Shown here in pieces: positions 19,663 to 27,595 of a stretch of DNA of 64,000 nt. Each line of letters starts with the position of its first letter. The stretch's first letter is position 1. Location: assembly GCA_002280475.1 (NCBI GenBank), contig NCEB01000004.1, positions 40,647 through 104,646 on the forward strand, read 5' to 3'. The notes under the pieces are model-generated. The model had not been told where the DNA came from. It did not search any database and worked only from the letters and a program-made list of their open reading frames with translations. The DNA is from Brevundimonas subvibrioides. Lineage in GTDB: Bacteria > Pseudomonadota > Alphaproteobacteria > Caulobacterales > Caulobacteraceae. Made by a program: the position numbers and the translations under genes.

Positions 19663-19989
19663 TCAGCCGGTCGCGGCGTCGGCGTCTTTCTGAGGCGCTT
19701 TCGCCTTCTGATCGTCACCCGTGTTGACGACCGGGTCTCCGCCGGCAGGCGGCTGTGAAGCCGCCGCCTTTTGCCCCTGCGCCGCCAGGCTCTGATTGAT
19801 GTCGGCCTGATCCGGGTCGACGTCCGAGCCGGAGGCGGAGCCGCCTCGCAGCGATCCCGCCCGGGTGTCCGAACCCATGTCGCTACCGCTCAGGGCGGCC
19901 TTCAGGGCGTCGCCGGCCTTGGCCGGATCAAGGCGGTCGCGAGCCTCGGCGGACGGCAGGTCATTGGTGGGTCGATCGGCGTCGGTCAT
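19663..19989 (-). CDS. Hypothetical disordered protein
   Basis: 108 residues, nearly all polar or small: Asp, Ala, Gly, Ser, Gln and Lys, no hydrophobic core and no cysteine. I recognise no domain, and the protein is probably intrinsically disordered. The codon use fits the genome (third-position G/C) and there is a plausible ATG, so I treat it as real with moderate certainty. It lies downstream of the deoxyhypusine-synthase-like gene, separated by a terminator-like hairpin and repeat copy F. Confidence 0.6.
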   Translation of the reverse strand: MTDADRPTNDLPSAEARDRLDPAKAGDALKAALSGSDMGSDTRAGSLRGGSASGSDVDPDQADINQSLAAQGQKAAASQPPAGGDPVVNTGDDQKAKAPQKDADAATG

Positions 19990-20048
19990 GCGAGGGCTCC
20001 TGTGGAAACGGAAGGTCGCGGGGGAGCCGTCGGTTCCGCGCGAGGAAA

Positions 20049-20072
20049 GGGGCCGCGATCGCTCGCGGCCCC
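20049..20072 (-). terminator. Terminator-like hairpin after the deoxyhypusine-synthase-like gene
   Basis: A perfect 10-bp stem GGGGCCGCGA/TCGCGGCCCC with loop TCGC. On the minus strand it is followed by TTTCCT, a weak T-run. It lies 56 bp after the stop of the gene at 20128 and before the small disordered gene. Confidence 0.55.
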
Positions 20073-20084
20073 GGCTTGCTCGTG

Positions 20085-20124
20085 TCGCTATCGCTCGCCG
20101 CGCGGCGGCTTGCTGCTTGAGCGC
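20085..20124 (+). repeat. 40-nt hairpin repeat, copy F
   Basis: Full-length copy with inner arms GCCGC/GCGGC around GCG, again fully paired with changed bases. The first outer base is T instead of G. It ends three bases before the stop of the deoxyhypusine-synthase-like gene. Confidence 0.85.
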
Positions 20125-20127
20125 GGG

Positions 20128-21183
20128 TCAGGCCGCCTCGAACAGCTTGTTCCACCGGCGCTTGTCGCGGTTCTTCCAGGCACCCCGGTGATAGGCGTCG
20201 GAGCCGATCAGCGGGACGACGGTCGTGGCCTCGGCGAACACCATCTGTTCGTGCGTCGTCTGGACCTTGCCCCAGGAGGCGGCCTCTTTCAGCGTCGAGG
20301 AGGAGCAGGCGCCGTCGCGGACGTCGGCGACCGTGATCTGCACCGCGTATTTGTGCATCTCGGCCTCGATGCCGAGGATCTCGGCGCAGACCACCGTGTC
20401 CTGGGCGAAGTTCTTGGGCACGCCGCCGCCGACCATGAACAGGCCGGTGACGCCCGCCGCGATCTTGATGTCGGTCAGTTCGCGGAAGTCGGCGACCGCG
20501 TCGATCATCAGATAGGGCTTCTTCTCGGCCATCCGCTCCTTCTGGTGCTTGACCAGACCGAAGCCGGCGGACGAGTCGACGAAGGCCGGGCAGAAGATCG
20601 GCACGCCCTCTTCATAGGCGGTCTGGATCAGCGAACCGGGCTTCCTGGCGTTGCCCTCGCTCAGCCATTTGCCCATTTCCCAGATGAACTCGCGGCTGGA
20701 ATAGCCGCGCGGTTCCAGCCGGTTGCAGATCTCCAGGATGGTGTGGTCGCAGGCCTGGAGCTCTTCCTCGTCGATATAGGTGTCGTAGATGCGGTCGATG
20801 TAATTCTCGCGCAGGACGTTGTCGTCGACCTGACCGGCCGCCTGATAGTGTTTGAAGCCTAGGGCCTCGAAGAAATCCATGTCGACGATGGAGGCGCCGG
20901 TGGCGACCACGGCGTCGATCATGCCGAACTTCACCATGTCGCGGTACACATGCATGCAGCCGCCGGCCGAGGTCGAACCGGCCAGGATCAGCCAGGGCGA
21001 GCAGGCGGTGTCTTCCAGCGCCATGTTGAAGATGTCGGCCGCCCGGGCGGTGTCGCGCGAGGAGAAGCTCATCTTGCGCATGCTGTCGATGATCGGACGC
21101 GCGTCGAAGCTGGTGATGTCGATGTGCTCCACGACGTTCTGGAGCAGCTGGGCCTTCTGGTTGGTCTGAACGGGAGCGTTCAT
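20128..21183 (-). CDS. Deoxyhypusine synthase-like protein
   Basis: 351 residues. Features of the deoxyhypusine synthase superfamily are the Rossmann-type AGSTSAGGCMHVYRDMV, VVATGASIVDMDF, the long GKWLSEGNARKPGSLIQTAY region and the segment ASWGKVQTTHEQMVFAEATT near the C-terminus that corresponds to the catalytic-Lys region. Bacteria have no eIF5A, so this branch must act otherwise; some bacterial homologues are thought to work as homospermidine-synthase-like aminobutyl transferases. Ornithine decarboxylase lies 0.6 kb upstream on the same strand, which supports a role in polyamine synthesis from putrescine. The product is an inference. Confidence 0.85.
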   Translation of the reverse strand: MNAPVQTNQKAQLLQNVVEHIDITSFDARPIIDSMRKMSFSSRDTARAADIFNMALEDTACSPWLILAGSTSAGGCMHVYRDMVKFGMIDAVVATGASIVDMDFFEALGFKHYQAAGQVDDNVLRENYIDRIYDTYIDEEELQACDHTILEICNRLEPRGYSSREFIWEMGKWLSEGNARKPGSLIQTAYEEGVPIFCPAFVDSSAGFGLVKHQKERMAEKKPYLMIDAVADFRELTDIKIAAGVTGLFMVGGGVPKNFAQDTVVCAEILGIEAEMHKYAVQITVADVRDGACSSSTLKEAASWGKVQTTHEQMVFAEATTVVPLIGSDAYHRGAWKNRDKRRWNKLFEAA

Positions 21184-21299
21184 TGCAAGGGTTTCCCTTT
21201 GGTTTGAGCGCCCGTCGTCAAAAACATCAGCGGCCCGGACGGAGCGACGGGCCGCTGCGGTAGTCGTGGTGGTCGTCTAGTCCAAAAGCGTGACGGAGT

Positions 21300-21722
21300 T
21301 CAGACCGTTTCGACGAGAACAGGCGGCTGGGCCGCCTTCCTCGCCGCGTTTTCCTCGTTCTTCACCCGGATCCAGCCGGGGATCAGAAAGGCGTCGACGA
21401 TCCACCAGATCGTCATGGGGACCCCCAGATAGGGTCCGAGCAGGCTGGTCATGATCCAGGTCACGAACCCCGCCGCTGCCATGCCCAGCGCCGATTTCCA
21501 GCGCCCGACATACAAGCGGTGGCCGCCGGCCCAGCCCAGGAACAGCCAGAGCGCATAGCCGATGACCAGGGTCCGGTTTCCGTCCCAGGGTTTGGAATAG
21601 GCCGGGTCGGACTCCATGAACTCGCGATGCCGCTGATCGTGCATCATCTGCGCGTGACCGGGCGCGTTCGATCCGTGATCGATGCTGGGCCCCGGATCGT
21701 GCGAGCCGTGCGCGTCGGACAT
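21300..21722 (-). CDS. TM2 domain-containing membrane protein
   Basis: 140 residues from ATG 21722 (MSDAHGSHDPG). The N-terminal ~45 residues are hydrophilic and rich in His, Asp and Gly. Then comes a TM2 domain: two membrane helices separated by the motif GWAGGHRLYVGR, with WWIVDAFLIPGWI in the second half. The function of TM2 proteins in bacteria is unknown. It lies between the ornithine decarboxylase and the deoxyhypusine-synthase-like gene on the same strand. Confidence 0.8.
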   Translation of the reverse strand: MSDAHGSHDPGPSIDHGSNAPGHAQMMHDQRHREFMESDPAYSKPWDGNRTLVIGYALWLFLGWAGGHRLYVGRWKSALGMAAAGFVTWIMTSLLGPYLGVPMTIWWIVDAFLIPGWIRVKNEENAARKAAQPPVLVETV

Positions 21723-21799
21723 CAAGAACCTCCCAAGCTTGGCCGTTCGAGAAGCCGTGACACCCGCGCGCGCGGTTCACAAGCCTTCGTTATCTGACC

Positions 21800-23065
21800 T
21801 CAGCGGCGACTCTTCCGGCGCTGGCCCGCCTTGCCCTTGGGGCGCGACAGGCGGACGACCTTCCTGGCCTGCTCTTCCGCCGTGGTGCGCACGGTCGGGA
21901 TGGAGCGGGGTGCCAGACCGTACAGCGAGGCCATCGGGGCGTCCTCGACCGCGGCGATGTCGTGTTCGCCATAGCCGTTGAAGCCCGTCGACATGGCCAC
22001 GCCATAGGCGCCCAGCATGCCGATCTCGATGAAGTCGCCCTCGCGGATGTCGGCCGGCAGCCAGAACGGACCCGGCATATGGTCGATCGAATCGCAGGTC
22101 GGTCCATAGAACTGGAACGGCTTGAGATCTTCCGAGGCCTGGCCGTCCCGGACCAGCTTGGTCGGGAAGGGCCAGCGCGAGTGGGTCGCGTCGAATAGCG
22201 AGCCATAGGACCCGTCGTTCAGATACAGGGCGTCGCCCTTTCTCAGGTCCACGCGCGCCAGGATCGAGGACGACTCGGCCACCAGCGCCCGGCCGGGCTC
22301 GCACCACAACTCGGTGGTTTCCGACACGGGCATCTCGTTGAAGCCGCGATGGATGGCGTCGGCGTATTCGCTCATGTCCGGCGGAACCATGCCCGGATAG
22401 ACCGAGGGGAAGCCGCCGCCCACGTCGACGATGTCGACAAAGACGCCCGCCTTCTTGATGGCGCGACCGACCTGGGCCATCGCCGCCTCATAGGCCGAGG
22501 GGCGCATGCACTGGGACCCGACGTGGAAGCAGACGCCCATCAGCCCGTCCCTGACCGCCCGGCGCGTGGCCAGGAGCAGGGCCGGGGCCTGATCGGTCGA
22601 GACACCGAACTTGCCGGACAGGGAATAGGCCGCGCCGTCCGCCGAGACCGCCATGCGGACCAGCAGGTTCAGATCGTCCGCGCCGCCGGTGGCGTCGAGG
22701 ATCTTCTGCAGCTCGTCCTCGCAGTCGAGCGAGAAGGTGCGCACGCCGTGATCGAAATAGGCGCGCGTGATCGCCGAGCGGCTCTTGACCGGGTGCATGA
22801 AGGCCAGGCGCGCGTCGGCGCTGACCGAGCGGACCAGCTCGATCTCGGCCAGAGATGCGACGTCGAACCCGGTGACGCCCGCGTCAACGAGGGTCTGGAT
22901 GACCCATGCGGACGGGTTTGCCTTCACGGCATAGAAGACGTCAGCCTTTAGATTGTCCTGGAACCAGCGCGCCGCTACGGAAACCGAACGCGGCCGCACG
23001 AGTGCGACGGGACGTTCAGGGGACCGCTCGCGGACCAGGTCCAGGGGAAATGTGTACGTGCGCAA
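21800..23065 (-). CDS. Ornithine decarboxylase, alanine-racemase fold (type III PLP)
   Basis: 421 residues. The PLP-binding Lys is Lys48 (VFYAVKAN), followed by HVGSQ (181-185), the glycine-rich GGGFPSVYPG (216-225), CEPGRALVAES and the active-site Cys324 in GPTCDSID. This is the eukaryotic-type ODC/lysine decarboxylase group common in alphaproteobacteria; it makes putrescine (possibly also cadaverine). The C-terminus is a basic tail (RPKGKAGQRRKSRR). The start is TTG at 23065 preceded by AGGGG. The 233-bp divergent gap 23066-23298 probably holds its promoter and leader; I could not identify a known leader RNA there. Confidence 0.9.
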   Translation of the reverse strand: MRTYTFPLDLVRERSPERPVALVRPRSVSVAARWFQDNLKADVFYAVKANPSAWVIQTLVDAGVTGFDVASLAEIELVRSVSADARLAFMHPVKSRSAITRAYFDHGVRTFSLDCEDELQKILDATGGADDLNLLVRMAVSADGAAYSLSGKFGVSTDQAPALLLATRRAVRDGLMGVCFHVGSQCMRPSAYEAAMAQVGRAIKKAGVFVDIVDVGGGFPSVYPGMVPPDMSEYADAIHRGFNEMPVSETTELWCEPGRALVAESSSILARVDLRKGDALYLNDGSYGSLFDATHSRWPFPTKLVRDGQASEDLKPFQFYGPTCDSIDHMPGPFWLPADIREGDFIEIGMLGAYGVAMSTGFNGYGEHDIAAVEDAPMASLYGLAPRSIPTVRTTAEEQARKVVRLSRPKGKAGQRRKSRR

Positions 23066-23298
23066 TTCACGTAAACCCCTGTTATTGTTAAACCCAGCCG
23101 GCGTTAGCAGCGCAAACGTTAGACCTACGGGGTCCGCCGGAAGCGGCCATATGGGGTCACGCGACTGTCATGTAAAGCGGTTTTTTTGCGGCGAGGCCCT
23201 GTGGGCAATCTTCTGATCCGACGACGGAAGGTCTGTGATTTCAACGTCGCGAAGTGCATGCGTCCGATTCTGGCGTATCGGGCTGGTCAGGTACGACG

Positions 23299-24198
23299 AT
23301 GATGAACGCGACCGCCCTCGGTGAGATTGAATTTTATCTATTCAGGCCGTTCGAGGTCGCTGGCCAGCGGCACTTTCTGCAGCCCGAGCTTCGCGCCAAA
23401 CTGGCCTCCGGGTCCTGGGCGCGTCGCCACGCACTGTTGGCCGCTATCGACCATCGCGCCGACATCAGTATCGACGCTCAGGCGATCGCTGAGGATTTCA
23501 TCAACCTGCGTTTCTCACCGTTCATGAAGAAGTGGTGCGGGCGCAGTCCGGTCGGCTCCTACTCGGCCTTCGCGCGTTTGGGCGAACGATCAGCCGACGG
23601 ACCGGGCGACTATGTCGCCGTACTCGATGTGTTGGCCGACGGTGGACCGGGCAGATTTCTTGCGCAGGATTGGAACATCGAGTTCGCCCACTTCAGGCAA
23701 CGCCGCCTGTTGCCGGTCTGGTTGCGAGGGATGGCGACGCCCTACCCGGATATGCTGCCTGAAGGGTTTGCCGCCATGATCGGCGAACTGGCGGAAGATG
23801 CGGTCACCCACGGTCGCCGCACGAAGCAGCAACTTTGTCACGATGTTCCCCACATCCATCACGCGAACTCGCACATTAAGGCGTGGGCTGGACTAGTCAG
23901 CGAGTTCCCGAAGCCGCCATGGCTCGGCAGTGATCGTCTGCGTCCGATCCTCGACGAGCCTGGGCTTCGTAGAGAAAGTCGACGCTTCTACAACTGTGTC
24001 CACAGGCGCACGGATGACTACGAAAGCGGGGCGCGAACGCTGTTCGTCTGGGACGGGCCGCCGCCGGTGATGGTGTCGGTGATGTTTTTGGGCGGTCGCC
24101 CCTTTGTCCGCGAAATGTCGGGCCTGCGAAATGCACAGGTTGATCCGCTCATCGCCCGAGAAATCTTTGAGGAGATCAAGAATGGCGGCAGCCGCTAA
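23299..24198 (+). CDS. Unknown accessory protein with a possible PcfJ-like C-terminal domain
   Basis: 299 residues from ATG 23299 (a GTG at 23254 is also open). No signal peptide or membrane segment is visible. I do not recognise the N-terminal ~220 residues. The C-terminal stretch at about 228-290 (RRFYNCVHRRTDDYESG, then TLFVWD...VMVSVMFLGGRPFVREMSGLRNAQ) recalls the PcfJ-like domain, with a Cys-Val pair, a strand, a gap and a Gly-x-x-Asn segment. The base composition is clearly more AT-rich than the neighbours, which suggests horizontal transfer. Its last 17 bases overlap the next gene, so the pair is probably one operon. Confidence 0.7.
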   Translation: MMNATALGEIEFYLFRPFEVAGQRHFLQPELRAKLASGSWARRHALLAAIDHRADISIDAQAIAEDFINLRFSPFMKKWCGRSPVGSYSAFARLGERSADGPGDYVAVLDVLADGGPGRFLAQDWNIEFAHFRQRRLLPVWLRGMATPYPDMLPEGFAAMIGELAEDAVTHGRRTKQQLCHDVPHIHHANSHIKAWAGLVSEFPKPPWLGSDRLRPILDEPGLRRESRRFYNCVHRRTDDYESGARTLFVWDGPPPVMVSVMFLGGRPFVREMSGLRNAQVDPLIAREIFEEIKNGGSR

Positions 24199-24811
24199 CC
24201 CGAGATTTTCGCCCTGGCACCCCTCAGGGGACCCCCGGATCGATCGCGTTCGCCTGCTGGTCGTCGGCGAGAGCCACTACGAGGAGCCTCCCCAGTGGCT
24301 CGACGATGGGCGGGTTTTGCCGTCTGACTACACCGTCAAGATTATCGAAGAATGGGGGCTAACGCCCGAAAAACGCCATCCGTTTTTTGCTGGCATCTTC
24401 GAGTGCCTCACCGGCGATGAGTGGGTGAATGAACCGGCACGCTTGGCTGATTTCTGGCAGAATCTGCTGTTTTACAACTATGTTCAGAGGCTTGTTAAAG
24501 GCGGTGCGAGAAACGCCCCCAGCGCGACTGATTGGGCGTTCTCACATCCTCGCTTTCGTCCGGCGCTTGAAATGTTGAAGCCTGAGGCCATCCTTATACT
24601 TGGCCGACGTCTCTGGCGAAACATGGACGATGAAGATGCGATGCTGCTGGAATCCTCAGACCCACTCCAGACGGTGGTCGGATACCGTCTCGCCGACGGT
24701 CGCATGATCCCAACCTTGCATATCCGACACCCGTCTAGCGCTGGCTTTAGCGGGGTGAAACTCAGTGCCGAAGTACGAGCGTTCCTCGCATCGACCCGAT
24801 TACCACACTGA
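24182..24811 (+). CDS. Unknown accessory protein, resembles uracil-DNA glycosylase fold
   Basis: 209 residues from ATG 24182, overlapping the previous gene by 17 bp. The early VRLLVVGESHYEE (residues 23-35), the middle WQNLLFYNYVQRLV and the late LKPEAILILGRRLW have the layout of the uracil-DNA glycosylase superfamily (phosphate loop, N-containing strand, P-x-x-Ile-Leu-x-x-G strand), but the catalytic motifs of true UDGs are not clear. It ends with LHIRHPSS, which would match the His loop of that fold. Function unknown. The composition is AT-rich like its partner. Confidence 0.65.
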   Translation: MAAAANPRFSPWHPSGDPRIDRVRLLVVGESHYEEPPQWLDDGRVLPSDYTVKIIEEWGLTPEKRHPFFAGIFECLTGDEWVNEPARLADFWQNLLFYNYVQRLVKGGARNAPSATDWAFSHPRFRPALEMLKPEAILILGRRLWRNMDDEDAMLLESSDPLQTVVGYRLADGRMIPTLHIRHPSSAGFSGVKLSAEVRAFLASTRLPH

Positions 24812-24926
24812 TCTGCCGCCAGTTCACCGCGCTTTACGCCCCGCGCTCCCGCATGGCATTAAGACTTGCCGGAACGCGGTCCTCGCGGCATTCGGCGCCG
24901 GGTCTTCAGCCGCCGTCAGCGAGTTC

Positions 24927-25751
24927 ATGAGTTCATCCGCCGCAGCAACCGCCGCGCCCGGCCCGCTGGCGACCAGTCTGGTCCTGGCGCGGGACGTGTC
25001 CAAGACCTTCGGGGCCCGAAAGGCGCTGGACGGCGTCTCCGTGTCCGTCGCCGCCGGAGAGATGGTCGCCCTGATCGGCCCCTCGGGATCGGGCAAGTCC
25101 ACCCTGCTGCGGTCCATCACGGGGCTTCAGTCCATCGACGGCGGGAAGGGCACGATCAGCGTGTTCGGCCAGACCGTGCAGAAGGACGGCCGCGTGACGG
25201 GCGCGCGGGCGGCCCGCCGCCGGCTGGGCATGATCTTCCAGCAGTTCAACCTGGTCGGACGGCTCAGCCTGTTCTCCAACGTCATGCTGGGGGCCCTGGG
25301 GCGTCTTCCGGGCTGGCGCGGGATGCTCGGGGCCTGGCCCTCGGCGGACAAGAGCCGCGCCATGCAGGCCCTGCACCGGGTCGGGGTGTCGGACTACGCG
25401 GCCCAACGCGCCAACACCCTGTCGGGCGGGCAGCAGCAGCGGGGGGCCATCGCCCGGGCCCTGGTCCAGGGCGCCGAGGGCATCCTGGCGGACGAGCCGG
25501 TGGCCTCGCTGGACCCGGTCTCGGCGCGCAAGGTCATGGAACTGCTGGTCGAGCTGAACAAGCGCGACGGCCTGGGCGTGATCGTGACCCTGCACCAGGT
25601 CGATTACGCCATCCGCTATTGCGACCGGGTGATCGCGCTCAAGGCCGGCAAGGTCGTTTACGACGGGCCCTCGACCGGTCTGGATACGAAGCAGCTGATC
25701 GACATCTACGGTCCCGAGTTCGAGGACGCGTTCTGGGAAGCCAAGGCATGA
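24927..25751 (+). CDS. phnC: Phosphonate-type ABC transporter ATP-binding protein
   Basis: 274 residues from ATG 24927 (MSSSAAATAAPG); the frame is open further upstream but without similarity. Walker A GPSGSGKST at 51-59, signature LSGGQQQR at 165-172, Walker B ILADEP at 186-191, then LDPVSARKVM. PhnC-type features include FQQFNLVGRLSLFSNVM. It energises uptake of phosphonates or related phosphorus oxyanions with PhnD and PhnE. The stop overlaps the phnD start (ATGA). Confidence 0.92.
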   Translation: MSSSAAATAAPGPLATSLVLARDVSKTFGARKALDGVSVSVAAGEMVALIGPSGSGKSTLLRSITGLQSIDGGKGTISVFGQTVQKDGRVTGARAARRRLGMIFQQFNLVGRLSLFSNVMLGALGRLPGWRGMLGAWPSADKSRAMQALHRVGVSDYAAQRANTLSGGQQQRGAIARALVQGAEGILADEPVASLDPVSARKVMELLVELNKRDGLGVIVTLHQVDYAIRYCDRVIALKAGKVVYDGPSTGLDTKQLIDIYGPEFEDAFWEAKA

Positions 25752-26752
25752 CCTTCACCCGCATCACTCGTCGGTTCGGCATGGTCGCCGCCGCGTCCGC
25801 ACTCCTGGCCCTGTCGGCCTGCGGCGACGGTGACGACACCCCAACGACCGGCGCGCCCGAGACCCTGACCTTCTCCATCCTGTCGGCCGAGGGTCAGGCC
25901 TCGGCGGGGCCGCTGTGGGAGCCGCTGCTGGCCGACATGGAAGAGGCGATCGGCATTCCGGTCGAACCCTTCTTCGGCTCGAACTACACCGTCCTGGTCG
26001 AGGCCATGCGCGGCAACCAGACCCAGGTCGCGTGGTTCTCGGCCAAGCCAGCGGTCGAGGCCATCGACCGCGCCGACGCCGAGGTGATCGCCCGCACCGT
26101 CAACCGCGAAGGCCAGGACAGCTATCGCTCGACCCTGATCGTCAAGACGGGCTCGGGCATCACTCTGGACCGGGTCCTGGCGTGCGGCGGCCAGCTGGAC
26201 TTCGGCATCGGCGACGCCCAGTCGACATCGGGGACGCTCGCCCCCATGGCCTTCCTGTTCAATCCGCGCGGGATCGATCCCAGCCAGTGCTTCAAGACCG
26301 TGCGGGCCGCCAATCACCAGGCCAACGCCTTCGCCGTGGCCACCGGCGTGGTCGATGTGGCGACGTCGAATACCGTGAACACGGTCTTCCTTGTGCGCCA
26401 GAACCCCGCCGTCGCCGAGCAGATCACCGAGATCTGGCAGTCCCCGCCCATTCCTGAATCCGGTATCCTGCTTCGCAGCGACCTGGACCCCGCGACCAAG
26501 GAGAAGATCCGCAGCTTCTTCCTCACCTACGGACAGGGCGAGGGCGTCGAGGCCGAGCGCCAGCGTCAGGTGCTGGCAGGGCTGGAGTACTCCCAGTTCC
26601 GCGCCGCCGACGACAGCTACCTGAATCCGATCCGCGAGCTGGTCGCCGACCAGAAGCTGTCGGAGGCCCGTGCCGCCAACGACACCGCCGGCATCGAGGC
26701 GGCCCAGGCCGAGCTGGAGCGTCTGCGGGCGCTGCGTGAGGTCCAGCCTTGA
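25748..26752 (+). CDS. phnD: Phosphonate-type ABC transporter substrate-binding lipoprotein
   Basis: 334 residues. The lipobox LLALSAC puts the lipidated Cys at position 25. The mature protein is a PhnD-type periplasmic binding protein: LWEPLLADMEEAIGIPVEPF, the ligand-region YTVLVEAMRGNQTQVAWFSAKPA, and TSGTLAPMAFLF. It delivers phosphonate, phosphite or a related ligand to PhnE. The C-terminal ~45 residues form a charged helix (AQAELERLRALREVQP). Overlaps of 4 bp with both neighbours show one tightly coupled operon. Confidence 0.92.
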   Translation: MTFTRITRRFGMVAAASALLALSACGDGDDTPTTGAPETLTFSILSAEGQASAGPLWEPLLADMEEAIGIPVEPFFGSNYTVLVEAMRGNQTQVAWFSAKPAVEAIDRADAEVIARTVNREGQDSYRSTLIVKTGSGITLDRVLACGGQLDFGIGDAQSTSGTLAPMAFLFNPRGIDPSQCFKTVRAANHQANAFAVATGVVDVATSNTVNTVFLVRQNPAVAEQITEIWQSPPIPESGILLRSDLDPATKEKIRSFFLTYGQGEGVEAERQRQVLAGLEYSQFRAADDSYLNPIRELVADQKLSEARAANDTAGIEAAQAELERLRALREVQP

Positions 26753-27561
26753 CCGACGGCGCGCTTCCCGCCGGCACCATCCCCAGGCCGCCTGCGAAGT
26801 CCTTCGGGGCCTGGGCGCTGGACGTCCTGATCTGGGGCGGGGTGGGTGTCCTGCTGGTCTACAGCATCGGCGACGTCGACCTCGGCAATCTCTCGCGGCT
26901 GTTCTCCAACTCGGAGAACACGCGGACCTTCGCCGCCGAACTGGCCAAGCCGGACTTCACCGACTGGCGTCTGTTCGTCGAGAAGATGTGGGAGACGGTC
27001 CAGATCGCCCTGTGGGGCACCTTCATCGCCGTGTTCGCCGCCGTGCCCATGGGGCTGGCGGCCGCCCGCAACGTGGCCCCGGGCTGGCTTGTGTTTCCGG
27101 TCCGGCTTGTGATGAACCTGCTACGGTCCATCCCCGACCTGGTCATCGGCCTGTTGTTCGTGGTGGCCGTGGGTCTGGGTCCTCTGCCGGGGGTCCTGGC
27201 CATCGCGCTCAACACCGCCGGCGTCCTGGCCAAGCTGTTCTCCGAGGCCGTCGAGTCGATCGACAAGGGTCCGGTCGAGGGGGTGCGGGCCACGGGCGGA
27301 TCGTCCCTGCACGAGATCGTCTGGGGCGTCGTGCCCCAGGTCGCCCCGCTGTGGACCTCGTTCGCCCTCTACCGCTTCGAATCCAACAGCCGCTCGGCCA
27401 CGGTGCTGGGCCTGATCGGGGCCGGCGGCATCGGTCAGGTGCTGTTCGACCGGATGAACGCCTTCGACTTCCGCGACGTGTCCGCCGTCGTCATCGTCGT
27501 GGTCGTGGCCGTGACGATGATCGACATGCTGTCACAGGCCATGCGCAAACGTCTGCTTTAA
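26749..27561 (+). CDS. phnE: Phosphonate-type ABC transporter permease
   Basis: 270 residues with about six membrane segments and the permease loop EGVRATGGSSLHEIVWGVVPQVAP, which contacts the ATPase. The end VLGLIGAGGIGQVLFDRMNAFDF is typical of PhnE. The start is TTG at 26749, overlapping the phnD stop by 4 bp. There are no C-P lyase (phnG-M), phosphonatase or phosphite dehydrogenase genes in the window, so the ligand cannot be told from context. Confidence 0.92.
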   Translation: MTDGALPAGTIPRPPAKSFGAWALDVLIWGGVGVLLVYSIGDVDLGNLSRLFSNSENTRTFAAELAKPDFTDWRLFVEKMWETVQIALWGTFIAVFAAVPMGLAAARNVAPGWLVFPVRLVMNLLRSIPDLVIGLLFVVAVGLGPLPGVLAIALNTAGVLAKLFSEAVESIDKGPVEGVRATGGSSLHEIVWGVVPQVAPLWTSFALYRFESNSRSATVLGLIGAGGIGQVLFDRMNAFDFRDVSAVVIVVVVAVTMIDMLSQAMRKRLL

Positions 27562-27595
27562 GCGTCGTCCAAACGTCGTCCGGATACCGCCTTTC

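Noticed and set aside
23162..23182. CTGTCATGTAAAG, like one half of a Pho box
   Set aside because: Only one half-site is present and it is 1.7 kb from phnC, in the gap of the polyamine and accessory genes.
23066..23298. Possible speF-type leader RNA before ornithine decarboxylase
   Set aside because: Such leaders occur in alphaproteobacteria, but I could not match a structure by eye; a covariance-model search would be needed.
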